Positions 45,661 to 55,496 of a DNA stretch of 64,000 nucleotides are shown piece after piece. How positions within the stretch are numbered: the stretch's first letter is position 1; each line of letters begins with the position of its first letter. The translations under genes and the position numbers were made by a program. The notes below the pieces were generated by a model that was not told where the DNA came from, ran no database searches, and was given only the letters and a program-made list of their open reading frames with translations. Origin of the DNA: Marinifilum fragile JCM 15579 (lineage in GTDB: Bacteria; Bacteroidota; Bacteroidia; Bacteroidales; Marinifilaceae); NCBI RefSeq assembly GCF_001310955.1, contig NZ_BAZX01000019.1, positions 1 through 64,000 on the forward strand. The letters run 5' to 3'.

Positions 45661-47642
45661 ATGGAAAATCAAATACTACAATTTAGAGGAGAGCTGGATG
45701 AAGCTAAGTTGTATTACCAGCCATCGGATGAGTTCGATAAAACGGTAAAAACAAGATATGAGAAAATGCCTGCTGATATTTTTGCTACGGCGGAAAAGGG
45801 TGCAAAATGGGTAGCTCATGAAATCGCAAATTTAATTAAGGCAAAGGCAGAGAATAATGATTCTTGTGTTCTTGGTTTAGCTACTGGAGCAACACCATTA
45901 GGAGTATATGCTGAATTAGTGCGTATGCACAAAGAGGAAGGTTTGTCGTTTAAAAATGTAATTACATTTAATCTTGATGAATATTATCCAATGAATAATA
46001 AGAGCGCACAGAGCTATAATTATTATATGGATGATGTTCTTTTCAATCATATAGATATCCCTCGGGAGCAAATCAATGTTCCTGATGGGGAAGTGAGCAA
46101 AGAAGGAATTTTTAATTACTGTTCTGAATACGAAGCAAAGATTGATTCTTTTGGAGGACTTGATATGCAAATATTAGGGATTGGTAGAACAGGACATATT
46201 GGTTTTAATGAGCCAGGTTCACAATTGGATTCCAAGACTCGTTTAATTATGCTTGATGCTTTAACCAGACGTGATGCTGCAAAAGATTTTAACGGATTAA
46301 ATAAGGTGCCTAAAGCTGCAATTACTATGGGAGTTGGTACCATATTTAAAGCAAAGCGTGTGATTCTGATGGCTTGGGGAGAAGGTAAAGCTCCTATTGT
46401 AAAAAAAGCATTAGAGGAAGGCCAGAGTGATTCTGTTCCTGCTAGTTATTTGCAACGTCATAATGATGTGCAATTTGTGCTAGATGTGCCTGCAGCTAAT
46501 GAACTAACAAGAGTGAAACAGCCATGGTTGGTAGGGAGTGTAGAATGGGATCGTTATTGGATTCGTAAAGCTGTGGTTTGGCTTTGTAATAAATTGGAAA
46601 AACCAGTTTTAAAGTTGACCAATAGAGATTATAATGATAATGGATTAAGTGAACTTCTTGCTTGGTATGGATCGGCTTATGAAGTAAATATTAAAGTTTT
46701 TAACGATTTACAGCATACGATTACTGGCTGGCCTGGAGGTAAGCCAAATGCTGACGACTCGAATCGTCCGGAAAGAGCTGAGCCAGGACAAAAGAAAGTA
46801 TTGGTGTTTAGTCCGCATCCTGATGACGATGTAATTTCAATGGGGGGAACCCTTAAGAGATTGGTTGATCAAAGTCATGAAGTACATGTTGCTTATCAAA
46901 CATCGGGTAATATTGCGGTGGCTGATGATGAGGCAATTCGATACTTATCATTTGTGAAAAGTTTTGCACAAACGCATGATACCAATGAAGCAATTTGCCA
47001 AGTGTGATTGAAGATATTCGCAAGTTTTTATTGGAGAATAAATCTCCGGGCGAGATGGATACTGTTGAAGTTCGCAGAATGAAATCTTTGATTCGAAGAG
47101 GTGAAGCAAAAGCTGCTTGTCGTTTTGTTGGTCTTCGTTCTAAAAATCTTCACTTCCTTGATATGCCTTTTTATGAAACAGGTAAGGTGAAGAAAAATCC
47201 TTTGGGAAAAGAAGATGTTCGAATTATTGTGAATTTGCTGAGAAAGGTTAAACCACATCAGATTTTTGCGGCAGGAGATTGGTCTGATCCACATGGAACT
47301 CACAGGGTTTGTTGGGAAGGAATTTACCAGGCACTTCAGATTGTAAAAGATGAAGAGTGGATGGATAATTGCTATGTATGGCTATATCGAGGAGCTTGGC
47401 AAGAGTGGGATTTGGATGAAATTCAAATGGCAGTGCCGATTAGTCCGGAAGAATTGCAACACAAGCGAAATGCAATTTTGCGTCATCAATCGCAGATGGA
47501 AAGTGCTCCATATATGGGTAACGATTCAAGATTGTTTTGGCAAAGATCGGAAGCCAGAAACCGAGCAACGGCCAATTTGTTTAATAAATTAGGCTTGGCA
47601 GAATATGAAGCAATCGAAGCTTTTGTCAGGTTTATTGTTTAG
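45661..47642 (+). pseudogene. NagB-LmbE fusion: glucosamine-6-phosphate deaminase domain plus PIG-L deacetylase domain, frameshifted
   Basis: Residues 1 to about 290 are a NagB-type deaminase (LGLATGATPLGVYAELV, FNLDEYYPM, GIGRTGHIGFNEPGS). From about residue 375 comes a PIG-L/LmbE deacetylase with the zinc motif VFSPHPDDDVISMGG. The frame stops at 47007 within AICQV. The remainder continues in another frame from about 46995 (LPSVIEDIRKFLLEN, AAGDWSDPHGTH) to 47642. Adding one T to the TTT run near 46991-46994 gives NEAILPSVIEDIRK and one protein of about 660 residues, the known size of this Bacteroidota fusion. Deacetylation of GlcNAc-6-P by LmbE and then isomerising deamination by NagB would yield fructose-6-phosphate from the MurQ product; this is inference. 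Confidence 0.9.
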
Positions 47643-47683
47643 ATTTATCATTACATTTTATTGGGCAGGAGAAGTTCTGCCCA

Positions 47684-47692
47684 ATCATACAT
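47684..47692 (+). promoter_or_regulatory. Candidate operator upstream of the amidase gene
   Basis: ATCATACAT is the exact reverse complement of ATGTATGAT in front of murK. It lies 33 bases before the chosen amidase start codon. Confidence 0.35.
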
Positions 47693-47724
47693 AGATTGAT
47701 AATATTGCATTGAATTTTAGGAAT

Positions 47725-50700
47725 ATGAGTTCTATATCAAACAGACTTACAAAGTCGAATATCCTTATACTATTTACTTTTTTACTGATTGGTTTTTCGG
47801 TTCAGGCGGCTGAGAAATCCGATCGTTTGAATAAGAAAGCTGAGAAGGCTGCCTTAGAATTTTTAAAACAGGCTTCGGATGAGTTTGTATATCGTTTTAA
47901 GCTGGACAGTTTACACGTGAATTCTGGTAAAAAAGAAATTACAGTATATGTGAATTCTACTTTTTCCTATATTCCTTTCAGACCCAATACGGTAAAGCAA
48001 TATCATGATGAGTTAAAGGAAATTCTTGGTCGTAAGTTCAAGAAATACGATGTTCGTATCGAAAGTATGGGAATGGAAATAGAGGAATTGGTTCCTAATT
48101 ACTACAGAGATGAATTATTTCCCTTGGCAAAAGATCGTTTGTCTGTTGAAAGTGATCATGTGAAGCCTTTGGTTCGAAAACTTGGTAATGATATCTATTC
48201 AAATGGATTAGAAAATAAGCATATTGCCTTATGGCATTCACATGGATGGTATTACGAGAATACTTTGGATCGTTGGGAGTGGCAAAGAGCCAGAGTGTAT
48301 ACTACCGTTGAAGATATGTGGACCATGGAGTTTGTGGTTCCTTATATAGCACCTATGTTGGAAAATGCTGGTGCAAACGTTTTGTTTCCAAGAGAACGTG
48401 ATGTTCAAACCCATGAAGTAATTGTGGATGCTGACTGGTGCTCGATTCTGTCGGATTATAAAGAATCCGGAAATTGGGAAACCAATTCTCAACCTGGTTT
48501 TACCAACAAGTATCCGTTTTATGCTGAAGGTGAAAATCCATTCGAAATGGGAAGTAGTTTGCAAACTGAGGCCTTTTCATCTGAGACTGCAAGAGTGGAA
48601 TACACTCCATATATTCCTGAAAAAGGAGAATATGCTGTTTACGTATCTTATTCATTTGATGATGATAATGTAAGTGATGCTCATTATTCAGTTTATCATG
48701 CCGGAGGCAAAACAGATTTTCTTGTGAATCAGAGTATGGGGGGTAATACCTGGATTTATCTGGGAACTTTCTTGTTTGACCAGGGAAAAAATCCGGAAAG
48801 CGCTAAAGTAGTACTTACCAATGAAAGTAAGGAAGAAGGAAACTGGGTTTCTGCTGATGCTGTTCGTTTTGGGGGAGGAATGGGAAATATTGCCAGAGGT
48901 AAGGTAGACGAATTGAATGAATTGGTTCAGGAAAGAAACGATCTAGGCTTTGCAATGGATTCAGCCAAGTGGCAAAGATATACTAGTAATCGTCCGAGAT
49001 ACCACGAAGCTGCCCGTTATTATCTGCAATATGCTGGTATGCCAGATTCAATTGTTTATAGTATCAACAAGAATTATAAAGCAGATTATAGCAACAGAGG
49101 AAAGGATGCAGCAAAGTTTCAAAAGCGAGAAAGTGGGAAGACCGATTACAAGGATGATTATATGAGTCGTGGTGAATGGGTAGACTATTTAATTGGTGCA
49201 CCTAATGGACCAACGAAGCATGTAAATGCAAAAGGTCTTGGAATTCCTGTTGATATGGCTTTGGGCTTTCATACCGATGCTGGGTTTACACCGAATGATT
49301 CCATTATTGGGACTTTAGCAATCTATAATACTACTCGTGATAATACGGATAAATTTGTAAATGGACAGTCGAAATGGGCTAGTAGAGATTTAACAGACAT
49401 TGTGCAAACTCAGGTGGTTGAAGATATCAGAAAATTGTTCGAGCCAAAATGGACAAGAAGAGGAATGTGGAACAAGCAATATTCAGAAGCTTATCGACCT
49501 AAGGTTCCTACCATGTTGTCGGAAATGCTTTCGCACCACAACTTTGCTGATATGTACCAGGGAATGGATCCGAAATTTAAATTTCACATTAGCCGTGCAT
49601 ATTATAAGGGAGTGTTGAGATTTTTGGCTTCGCAGGAAGGAAAAAAATATGTAGTACAACCTTTGCCTGTTGATCATTTTAGAATTGATGAAAACGAAAA
49701 TGGAATCAGACTGAGCTGGAAAGCTGTTGCCGATCCGTTGGAAGAAAGTGCAGTGGCAAAAAAATATAAGGTTTACACCAGATTGAATGATGGTGGATTT
49801 GACAATGGTGTACTGGTTGAAAAAGAGGAATTGCTAGTTAAAAATTTAGGTTCAGAAAATATCTACAGTTTTAAGATAACAGCTTTGAACGAGGGTGGTG
49901 AAAGTTTTCCATCCGAGATTTTATCTTATCGCAAATCTAAAAATGGTGAAAAGCCTGTTTTGATTGTAAATGGTTTCGACAGAATCGCTTCGCCACAAGG
50001 GTTTGATGATGGTAAATATGCTGGTTTCAACAGTGCTATGGATGAAGGAGTTGCTTATAAAAGAAACATTGCCTATGTAGGTGATCAGTACGATTTCGAT
50101 AGAAAATCACCATGGTTAGATGATGATGCTTCGGGACATGGTTCAAGTTATGCTGATCAGGAAGAAAAGATCATTGCTGGGAATAGTTTTGATTACCCTT
50201 ATGTACATGGCGAAGCTATTAAATCTGCCGGATATGGCTTTGTATCCATGAGTGATGAGTCTTTTGAAAATGGAAACTGGGAAGCTTCAGATTACAAGGC
50301 GTTGGATCTCATTTTTGGAGAAGAAAAAACCACCAAAAGATTATACGGAAAAGAGAATAAGGATTTTACGATTTATACTCCGGATATGGTGAAGGCAATC
50401 AGAAAATACATTCAATTAAAAGATGCAAAACTGATTCTTTCGGGAGCATACTTGGGGACGGATGTTGTAGAATGTGGCGATACATTGATCAAAGATTTTA
50501 CGGAAAAGGAACTGCATTTCTTGTTCAGAACCAATTATGCAAGTAAATCTGGTGCCATATCTCATCCCAATGAAGTAAAAGCAAATTTTACAGGAAATTA
50601 TCAATTCGAAACAGGATTGAATGAACAGATATACAAAGTAGAAGCTCCGGATGCCATAGAGCCTTTGGGTAAGAATGCAAAAGTGTTTCTACGATATACA

Positions 50701-50838
50701 AACAATACCAAAAGTGCTGGTGTTGTTTACGATGGAGACTATCAGTCAATCATTTTGGGTTTCCCTTTTGAAACACTTAAAACAAAGGAAGATCGTAATG
50801 ATTTGATGAAGAAGATTTTTCGATTTTTTAATAAATAA
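47725..50838 (+). CDS. Large exported amidase_3-like protein with golvesin/xanthan-lyase-type and FnIII-like domains
   Basis: The protein has 1037 residues from the ATG at 47725 (a TTG lies 15 bases upstream). The signal peptide ends near VQAA. Zinc amidase-like motifs are spread through the first 620 residues: WHSHGWYY (near 170), the RERDVQTHE segment (near 225), GFHTDAG (near 515) and EMLSHHNFADM (near 600). A golvesin/Xly-type beta domain is inserted at about 270-390 (VEYTPYIPEKGEYAVYVSY). An FnIII-like domain follows at about 645-735, then a C-terminal region with unknown fold. It probably cleaves the MurNAc-L-Ala bond outside the cytoplasm, fitting the recycling locus. Automatic pipelines often call such proteins xanthan lyase. 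Confidence 0.75.
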   Translation: MSSISNRLTKSNILILFTFLLIGFSVQAAEKSDRLNKKAEKAALEFLKQASDEFVYRFKLDSLHVNSGKKEITVYVNSTFSYIPFRPNTVKQYHDELKEILGRKFKKYDVRIESMGMEIEELVPNYYRDELFPLAKDRLSVESDHVKPLVRKLGNDIYSNGLENKHIALWHSHGWYYENTLDRWEWQRARVYTTVEDMWTMEFVVPYIAPMLENAGANVLFPRERDVQTHEVIVDADWCSILSDYKESGNWETNSQPGFTNKYPFYAEGENPFEMGSSLQTEAFSSETARVEYTPYIPEKGEYAVYVSYSFDDDNVSDAHYSVYHAGGKTDFLVNQSMGGNTWIYLGTFLFDQGKNPESAKVVLTNESKEEGNWVSADAVRFGGGMGNIARGKVDELNELVQERNDLGFAMDSAKWQRYTSNRPRYHEAARYYLQYAGMPDSIVYSINKNYKADYSNRGKDAAKFQKRESGKTDYKDDYMSRGEWVDYLIGAPNGPTKHVNAKGLGIPVDMALGFHTDAGFTPNDSIIGTLAIYNTTRDNTDKFVNGQSKWASRDLTDIVQTQVVEDIRKLFEPKWTRRGMWNKQYSEAYRPKVPTMLSEMLSHHNFADMYQGMDPKFKFHISRAYYKGVLRFLASQEGKKYVVQPLPVDHFRIDENENGIRLSWKAVADPLEESAVAKKYKVYTRLNDGGFDNGVLVEKEELLVKNLGSENIYSFKITALNEGGESFPSEILSYRKSKNGEKPVLIVNGFDRIASPQGFDDGKYAGFNSAMDEGVAYKRNIAYVGDQYDFDRKSPWLDDDASGHGSSYADQEEKIIAGNSFDYPYVHGEAIKSAGYGFVSMSDESFENGNWEASDYKALDLIFGEEKTTKRLYGKENKDFTIYTPDMVKAIRKYIQLKDAKLILSGAYLGTDVVECGDTLIKDFTEKELHFLFRTNYASKSGAISHPNEVKANFTGNYQFETGLNEQIYKVEAPDAIEPLGKNAKVFLRYTNNTKSAGVVYDGDYQSIILGFPFETLKTKEDRNDLMKKIFRFFNK

Positions 50839-50867
50839 GAAAATAACAAAAGCCTAATTATAAAAGA

Positions 50868-52322
50868 ATGAGCGCAAAAATTACATGTTTTCTGCCTTTT
50901 GGAACAAAAGAAGAAACAACAATTACTGTAAGTGAGTTAAGAAAATCAGAATTGGTATCTAATATTTTCATTGTTGGAAACAATGCTGAAGAAGTTGAAG
51001 GTGCGGAAGTTTTGAATTGTGATGCCTTGACAAATGGAAAAACCATTCAGCTAATTGCTGAGAAATCAGATTCAGAATATATTTTGCTTTATACTAAAAC
51101 CAGTGCATTGACATTGGGACAATTGGCTATTGAGCGTTTTTATCAAGTAGCAACTGATACCAATAGCGGTTTGGTGTATTCAAATCATCGTGCAATTAAA
51201 GAAGGTAAAGTAGAAAATCTACCCGTTATCGATTATCAGGAAGGTAGCTTGAGAGATGATTTCAACTTTGGTTCAGTTCTTTTTTATGATGCCAAAATGT
51301 TTAAGTATGCAGTAGAAGATGTGGATGCTAAATATGAACATGCAGGTTTGTATGCATTGCGTTTGGCTGTTGCTGCTCGTTCTGAATTCATGAGAATTCC
51401 AGAAGTGTTGTACACAGAGGAAGAGATGGATACTAGAAAATCAGGAGAAAAGATATTCGACTACGTTGATCCTAAAAACCGTGCTGTACAAGTTGAAATG
51501 GAAGAAGCATGTACTGAGCATTTGAAGAGAATTGGTGCTTATTTGGAGCCTAAATTTAAGGATGTAGCTTTTGATGAAGGAGACTTTAAAGTAGAGGCTT
51601 CTGTTGTAATTCCGGTTCGCGATCGTGTTAAAACAATTGAAGATGCAATCAAATCAGTTCTTTCTCAAAAGGCAAATGTTGATTTCAACTTGATTATTGT
51701 TGATAACTACTCAACAGATGGAACAACAGAAATTATTGCGAAATATGCAGAACAAGATGAGAGATTGATACATATTATCCCAGAGAGAAAAGACCTGGGA
51801 ATTGGAGGATGTTGGAACGAGGCAGTAAATCATGAGGCTTGTGGTAAGTTTGCCATTCAGTTAGATAGTGATGATTTGTATGCTGATGAAACAACAGTAC
51901 AGCAGGTTGTGGATGCATTTTACAGAGAAAATTGTGCAATGGTTGTTGGAACCTACCAAATGGTGAACTTCAAGTTGGAAGAAATTCCTCCGGGAATTAT
52001 TGATCACAGAGAATGGACTCCTGAGAATGGCAGAAATAATGCACTTCGTATTAACGGCTTGGGTGCACCGCGTGCTTTCTACACTCCAGTTCTTCGTAAA
52101 AATCCAATTCCAAATGTGAACTATGGTGAAGATTATGCACTTGGTTTGGCAATCTCTCGTAACTATCAAATTGGTAGAATTTATAATCCGATTTACCTAT
52201 GTCGTCGTTGGGAAGATAACTCAGATGCATCATTGGATATCGAGAAAATGAACGCACACAATACCTATAAAGATAGAGTTCGTACAATTGAACTAAAAGC
52301 CAGAAAACTATTGGCGAAATAA
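50868..52322 (+). CDS. Cytoplasmic GT2-family glycosyltransferase with an extra N-terminal domain
   Basis: The protein has 484 residues with no signal peptide or membrane helix. The N-terminal 230 residues look like a second, degenerate nucleotide-sugar-transferase fold (SAKITCFLPFGTKEETTITVS, GLVYSNHRAIKEG). The GT-A domain starts near residue 243 (ASVVIPVRDRVKTIEDAI). It has DNYSTDGT, GIGGCWNEAV and the metal-binding DSDDLYADE near 332. Donor and acceptor are unknown. Its place between the amidase and the DUF1460 lipoprotein is unusual for a biosynthetic glycosyltransferase. Confidence 0.8.
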   Translation: MSAKITCFLPFGTKEETTITVSELRKSELVSNIFIVGNNAEEVEGAEVLNCDALTNGKTIQLIAEKSDSEYILLYTKTSALTLGQLAIERFYQVATDTNSGLVYSNHRAIKEGKVENLPVIDYQEGSLRDDFNFGSVLFYDAKMFKYAVEDVDAKYEHAGLYALRLAVAARSEFMRIPEVLYTEEEMDTRKSGEKIFDYVDPKNRAVQVEMEEACTEHLKRIGAYLEPKFKDVAFDEGDFKVEASVVIPVRDRVKTIEDAIKSVLSQKANVDFNLIIVDNYSTDGTTEIIAKYAEQDERLIHIIPERKDLGIGGCWNEAVNHEACGKFAIQLDSDDLYADETTVQQVVDAFYRENCAMVVGTYQMVNFKLEEIPPGIIDHREWTPENGRNNALRINGLGAPRAFYTPVLRKNPIPNVNYGEDYALGLAISRNYQIGRIYNPIYLCRRWEDNSDASLDIEKMNAHNTYKDRVRTIELKARKLLAK

Positions 52323-52417
52323 AAAAATGTATGCTTGGCTGGGAATCAGGGGAGTATTCTCCTGGTTCCTTATAAGCAGATTGAATTTCGGAATATTTAT
52401 CCGCAAAAGTTAGACTT

Positions 52418-53299
52418 ATGAAATTATTGAGTTTGCAATTGTTAATCCTTTTATTTGCCCTTGTGGCTTGCAAAGGAAAAGCTGTTCAGCAAAATGAAGA
52501 CAGTAAAGTAGTTCAGTTTACAGATACTCTTGATCAGTCGATTTTTAATTCGATCAAGGATTTGGCAAGAGAAAATTCCTTTTCTCAGCTCGAAAATGCC
52601 GATCGAATACTGGAGGTAGGAAAATTGTTTTTGCAAACTCCTTATGTTGGGGGAACTCTGGAAGCTGATGGTGATGAAAAATTGGTGGTAAACTTAAGAG
52701 AGCTGGATTGCTCCACTTATCTTGAAAATGTAGTTGTGCTTTCATCAATTTCTAAGCAAAATAAATTTTCCGAAAATGATTTTCTGAAAAAGCTAAAAGA
52801 ACTGCGTTATCGAAAAGGAGAAATTAAGGATTATACCTCCCGATTACACTACTTTTCTGATTGGATTTATGAGAATGAGCAGAAAGGGATTGTAAAGAAT
52901 GTTACTTCAGAAATTGGTGGAGTAGAATACAAGAAAGAAATCAATTTCATGAGTAATCATGTTGATTCATATTCGGCACTAAAAGCAGACTCTTCATTGA
53001 TTGTATCGATTCAAAATACGGAAAATGCAATCAATGGGCGAGATTTGTTCTATATCCCAGAGGATAGTGTTCAGAATGTGGAGGATAAGATTCATAACGG
53101 AGATTTAATTGCCATAACTACAAAAATAAAGGGCTTGGATATTTCGCATGTTGGCATTGCTATTCATGTAAATGATAGATTGCACTTAATGCATGCATCC
53201 AGCTTGGCAAAAGAAGTTGTGATCTCAGATATTCCATTAGCCGATATGTTAAAGGAAAATAAATTGCAATCGGGAATAATGGTTGCCAGAGTACAATAA
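52418..53299 (+). CDS. DUF1460 family N-acetylmuramoyl-L-alanine amidase-like lipoprotein
   Basis: The protein has 293 residues with a lipoprotein signal (lipobox ALVAC, Cys at about 19). The NlpC/P60-like cysteine hydrolase fold of DUF1460 is recognisable: catalytic Cys in RELDCSTYLENVV and catalytic His in ISHVGIAIHVND, followed by LMHASS. Members from Bacteroides are described as cell-wall amidases that act on muropeptides. It lies about 95 bp after the glycosyltransferase gene and 20 bp before the DUF4922 gene, in the recycling run. Confidence 0.88.
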   Translation: MKLLSLQLLILLFALVACKGKAVQQNEDSKVVQFTDTLDQSIFNSIKDLARENSFSQLENADRILEVGKLFLQTPYVGGTLEADGDEKLVVNLRELDCSTYLENVVVLSSISKQNKFSENDFLKKLKELRYRKGEIKDYTSRLHYFSDWIYENEQKGIVKNVTSEIGGVEYKKEINFMSNHVDSYSALKADSSLIVSIQNTENAINGRDLFYIPEDSVQNVEDKIHNGDLIAITTKIKGLDISHVGIAIHVNDRLHLMHASSLAKEVVISDIPLADMLKENKLQSGIMVARVQ

Positions 53300-53319
53300 A
53301 TAATAGTTTGTTCAGAGAA

Positions 53320-54306
53320 ATGGATGTACACAGCATAGATAAGATTGAAGATCTACTGAAAGAGAAATCTTCAGTTGAAATACTAAGTGATTTTTTAAAT
53401 CAACAAGTTAGAGATTGGCCTCTTGCCAATGGGAATTTTAAAGGATTGGAAAAAGTAGAGGAAAAAGAATTTGGTTTTGATGGATTTAAAATGAAAGTTC
53501 AATTTAATCCGGAAAGAATTCGGTCTTCTGCAGCTAAAGTTGACAAGAAGAGTATTGAAAATCGTGCTTGTTTCTTGTGTTTGGATAAATTACCGGCAGA
53601 ACAGGGAGGAATTGCTCAAGGCAAAGAGTATGTTGTTTTGGTGAATCCATTCCCAATTATTCCTCAGCATTTTACTATTCCAAAAGTTGATCATGTAGAT
53701 CAATCCTTCATGGATAATCTGGAAGGAATGTTGTCTTTGGTGAAGGATATGCAAGGGTATACACTATTCTACAACGGACCTAAATGTGGAGCTTCGGCAC
53801 CAGATCACATGCATTTCCAGGGAGGAAACAAAGGCTTTATGCCAGTTGAGGAAGAGTATTTTGCATTAAAAGATAAGGCTGATTTGCTTGTGAAATCAGA
53901 AGAGATAGAAGTTCGTGCATTCAATCATTATTTAAGAAAGATGATTAGTGTTGAGACTACTAGTGTTGAAGAATTGATAGCTGTTGTAAGTAAATTTTAC
54001 AATGCATTTGCATCAATGCAAGCAGAAGAAAAAGAGCCAATGTTGAATGTGATTTGTTCATATGTTGATGGAAAATACATCATGCATTTGTTCCCAAGAA
54101 AATTACATCGCCCAACTCAATATTTTGCAGAAGGGGATGATCAGATATTGATTAGTCCTGCATCTGTTGATTTTGGAGGTGTTTTTATTACTCCAAGAAG
54201 AGAGGACTTTGAGAAAATTACGGCTGAGGATATAGAAGATATTTTCAATCAGGTTTGTGTTGATGAGGATGTTTTCTCATTGCTTTGCGAAAAAATAAAA
54301 GCTTAG
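53320..54306 (+). CDS. DUF4922 protein, HIT/GalT-like nucleotidylyltransferase fold
   Basis: The protein has 328 residues from the ATG at 53320 (an in-frame TTG is 12 bases upstream). ENRACFLCLDKLP resembles the metal or structural Cys site of HIT-fold transferases. ASAPDHMHFQGG gives an HxHxQ motif (His163, His165, Gln167), the active site of the GalT, Ap4A phosphorylase and GDP-galactose phosphorylase branch. A nucleotide-sugar or dinucleotide phosphorylase role is therefore likely, with sugar phosphates from peptidoglycan as possible substrates by context. I know of no characterised function for this family. Confidence 0.75.
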   Translation: MDVHSIDKIEDLLKEKSSVEILSDFLNQQVRDWPLANGNFKGLEKVEEKEFGFDGFKMKVQFNPERIRSSAAKVDKKSIENRACFLCLDKLPAEQGGIAQGKEYVVLVNPFPIIPQHFTIPKVDHVDQSFMDNLEGMLSLVKDMQGYTLFYNGPKCGASAPDHMHFQGGNKGFMPVEEEYFALKDKADLLVKSEEIEVRAFNHYLRKMISVETTSVEELIAVVSKFYNAFASMQAEEKEPMLNVICSYVDGKYIMHLFPRKLHRPTQYFAEGDDQILISPASVDFGGVFITPRREDFEKITAEDIEDIFNQVCVDEDVFSLLCEKIKA

Positions 54307-54320
54307 TCAGAGTTAATAAT

Positions 54321-54455
54321 CTGAGGGGATCACTCCACGTGAGGCTCTCAGTAATAAGAGAATATTGGTAATCCGACTTTGAGTCGGAATACCAAACTTT
54401 AAAAACAATCTACCCTAAAGTCCCTCGCCTTTAGTAGAAGGATACAGGGCGAGTT
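54321..54455 (+). repeat. Cluster of short palindromic repeats (family B twice, family C once)
   Basis: CTGAGGGGATCACTCCACGTGAGGCTCTCAG (54321-54350) and TTGGTAATCCGACTTTGAGTCGGAATACCAA (54365-54395) are family B hairpins. CTACCCTAAAGTCCCTCGCC with the following GGGCGAG (54406-54455) is a degenerate family C element. Together they fill the 162-bp spacer before the GNAT gene. Confidence 0.65.
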
Positions 54456-54468
54456 ATTAAAGAAAACT

Positions 54469-55380
54469 ATGAATTACACCATTCGCCAATATCAGGATTC
54501 CGATTTTGAACAGGTATTACCATTGTGTCAGGAAAGCTATCATCTGGATGTGATTAGTGAGGATTTGCTAAAGGAGAAAATCTACGAGGATCCGTTTTAT
54601 GAGCAAGAATTAGTTTGGATTGCATGCGATCAGGATAAAATTGTTGGATTCCTGATGGGAACTTGTCGAATGGATATTCGAGGAGTGAACTATGGCTATG
54701 TAAAAATGATGGCTGTAGATAATGCATACAGAAGAAATCGAATTGCAAGATCGATGTATGAGTTATTGGAATCTGAACTGAAACAGAGAAAAGTGGGGGT
54801 AATGCGTTTGGGCGATGTGCCAATGAATTATTTCATGCCGGGTATCGATCCAAAATATACGCCAGCTCTTTGTTTCGCCATCCGAATGGGATTCCATAGA
54901 TTCATGGATACCTCAAATCTTTTGGTAGATCTGGATAATAGAGATTGGAATGATCTCAAAAAGATAGAAGCTCTAAAGGCGGATAAAATTGAAGTTTGTC
55001 GAGCTACACCAGAAGACAAGCAAGAGCTAATGGATTTTGTTGAAGAAGAATGGAAGTTGTGGCAATATGAATTGGAAATGGCTTACAAAACTGAACCAAT
55101 CGGTATTCATATCGCAAAGCTAAATGGTAAGATTCGTGCTTTTTCGGCGCATTCAGCAAATAATAAAGGCTTGCCTTGGTTTGGTCCAATGGGTACACAT
55201 CCCGATTTAAGAGGAAAAGGAATGGGAAGAGTATTATTGTATCATTGTTTGGAAGATTTGAAAAACTTAGGGTATAAAACAGCAATCATTCCTTGGGTTG
55301 GCCCAATTGATTTCTATTCGCATCATACCGGTGCTGTTGTAGAAAGAATATTTTGGAGATACGAGAAAAAATTGAACTAA
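54469..55380 (+). CDS. Tandem GNAT-domain acetyltransferase
   Basis: The protein has 303 residues with two GNAT folds. The first is about 1-140, with the acetyl-CoA loop region MMAVDNAYRRNRIARSMYELL. The second is about 175-303, with GTHPDLRGKGMGRVLLYHCL, the clear R/Q-x-x-G-x-G/A acyl-CoA motif. It would acetylate a small-molecule amine or protein. In this locus an amino sugar such as glucosamine or a muropeptide amine is possible, but nothing in the sequence proves it. It sits between two repeat-filled spacers. Confidence 0.82.
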   Translation: MNYTIRQYQDSDFEQVLPLCQESYHLDVISEDLLKEKIYEDPFYEQELVWIACDQDKIVGFLMGTCRMDIRGVNYGYVKMMAVDNAYRRNRIARSMYELLESELKQRKVGVMRLGDVPMNYFMPGIDPKYTPALCFAIRMGFHRFMDTSNLLVDLDNRDWNDLKKIEALKADKIEVCRATPEDKQELMDFVEEEWKLWQYELEMAYKTEPIGIHIAKLNGKIRAFSAHSANNKGLPWFGPMGTHPDLRGKGMGRVLLYHCLEDLKNLGYKTAIIPWVGPIDFYSHHTGAVVERIFWRYEKKLN

Positions 55381-55391
55381 AAACAAAGATG

Positions 55392-55479
55392 CCTCAAAAG
55401 TTCCTCTCCCCGAGGAGAGGAACTTAGGGTGAGGTTATAAGAACATATTGGTACCCTTACTTAGAGTGAGAGTAGCAAG
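55392..55479 (+). repeat. Palindromic repeats (family C then family B)
   Basis: TTCCTCTCCCCGAGGAGAGGAA inside CCTCAAAAG...GGGTGAGG (55392-55435) is a family C hairpin. TTGGTACCCTTACTTAGAGTGAGAGTAGCAA (55449-55479) is a family B hairpin. They lie directly upstream of the SpoIID-domain gene. Confidence 0.65.
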
Positions 55480-55496
55480 TTTAACACCTAAACATT

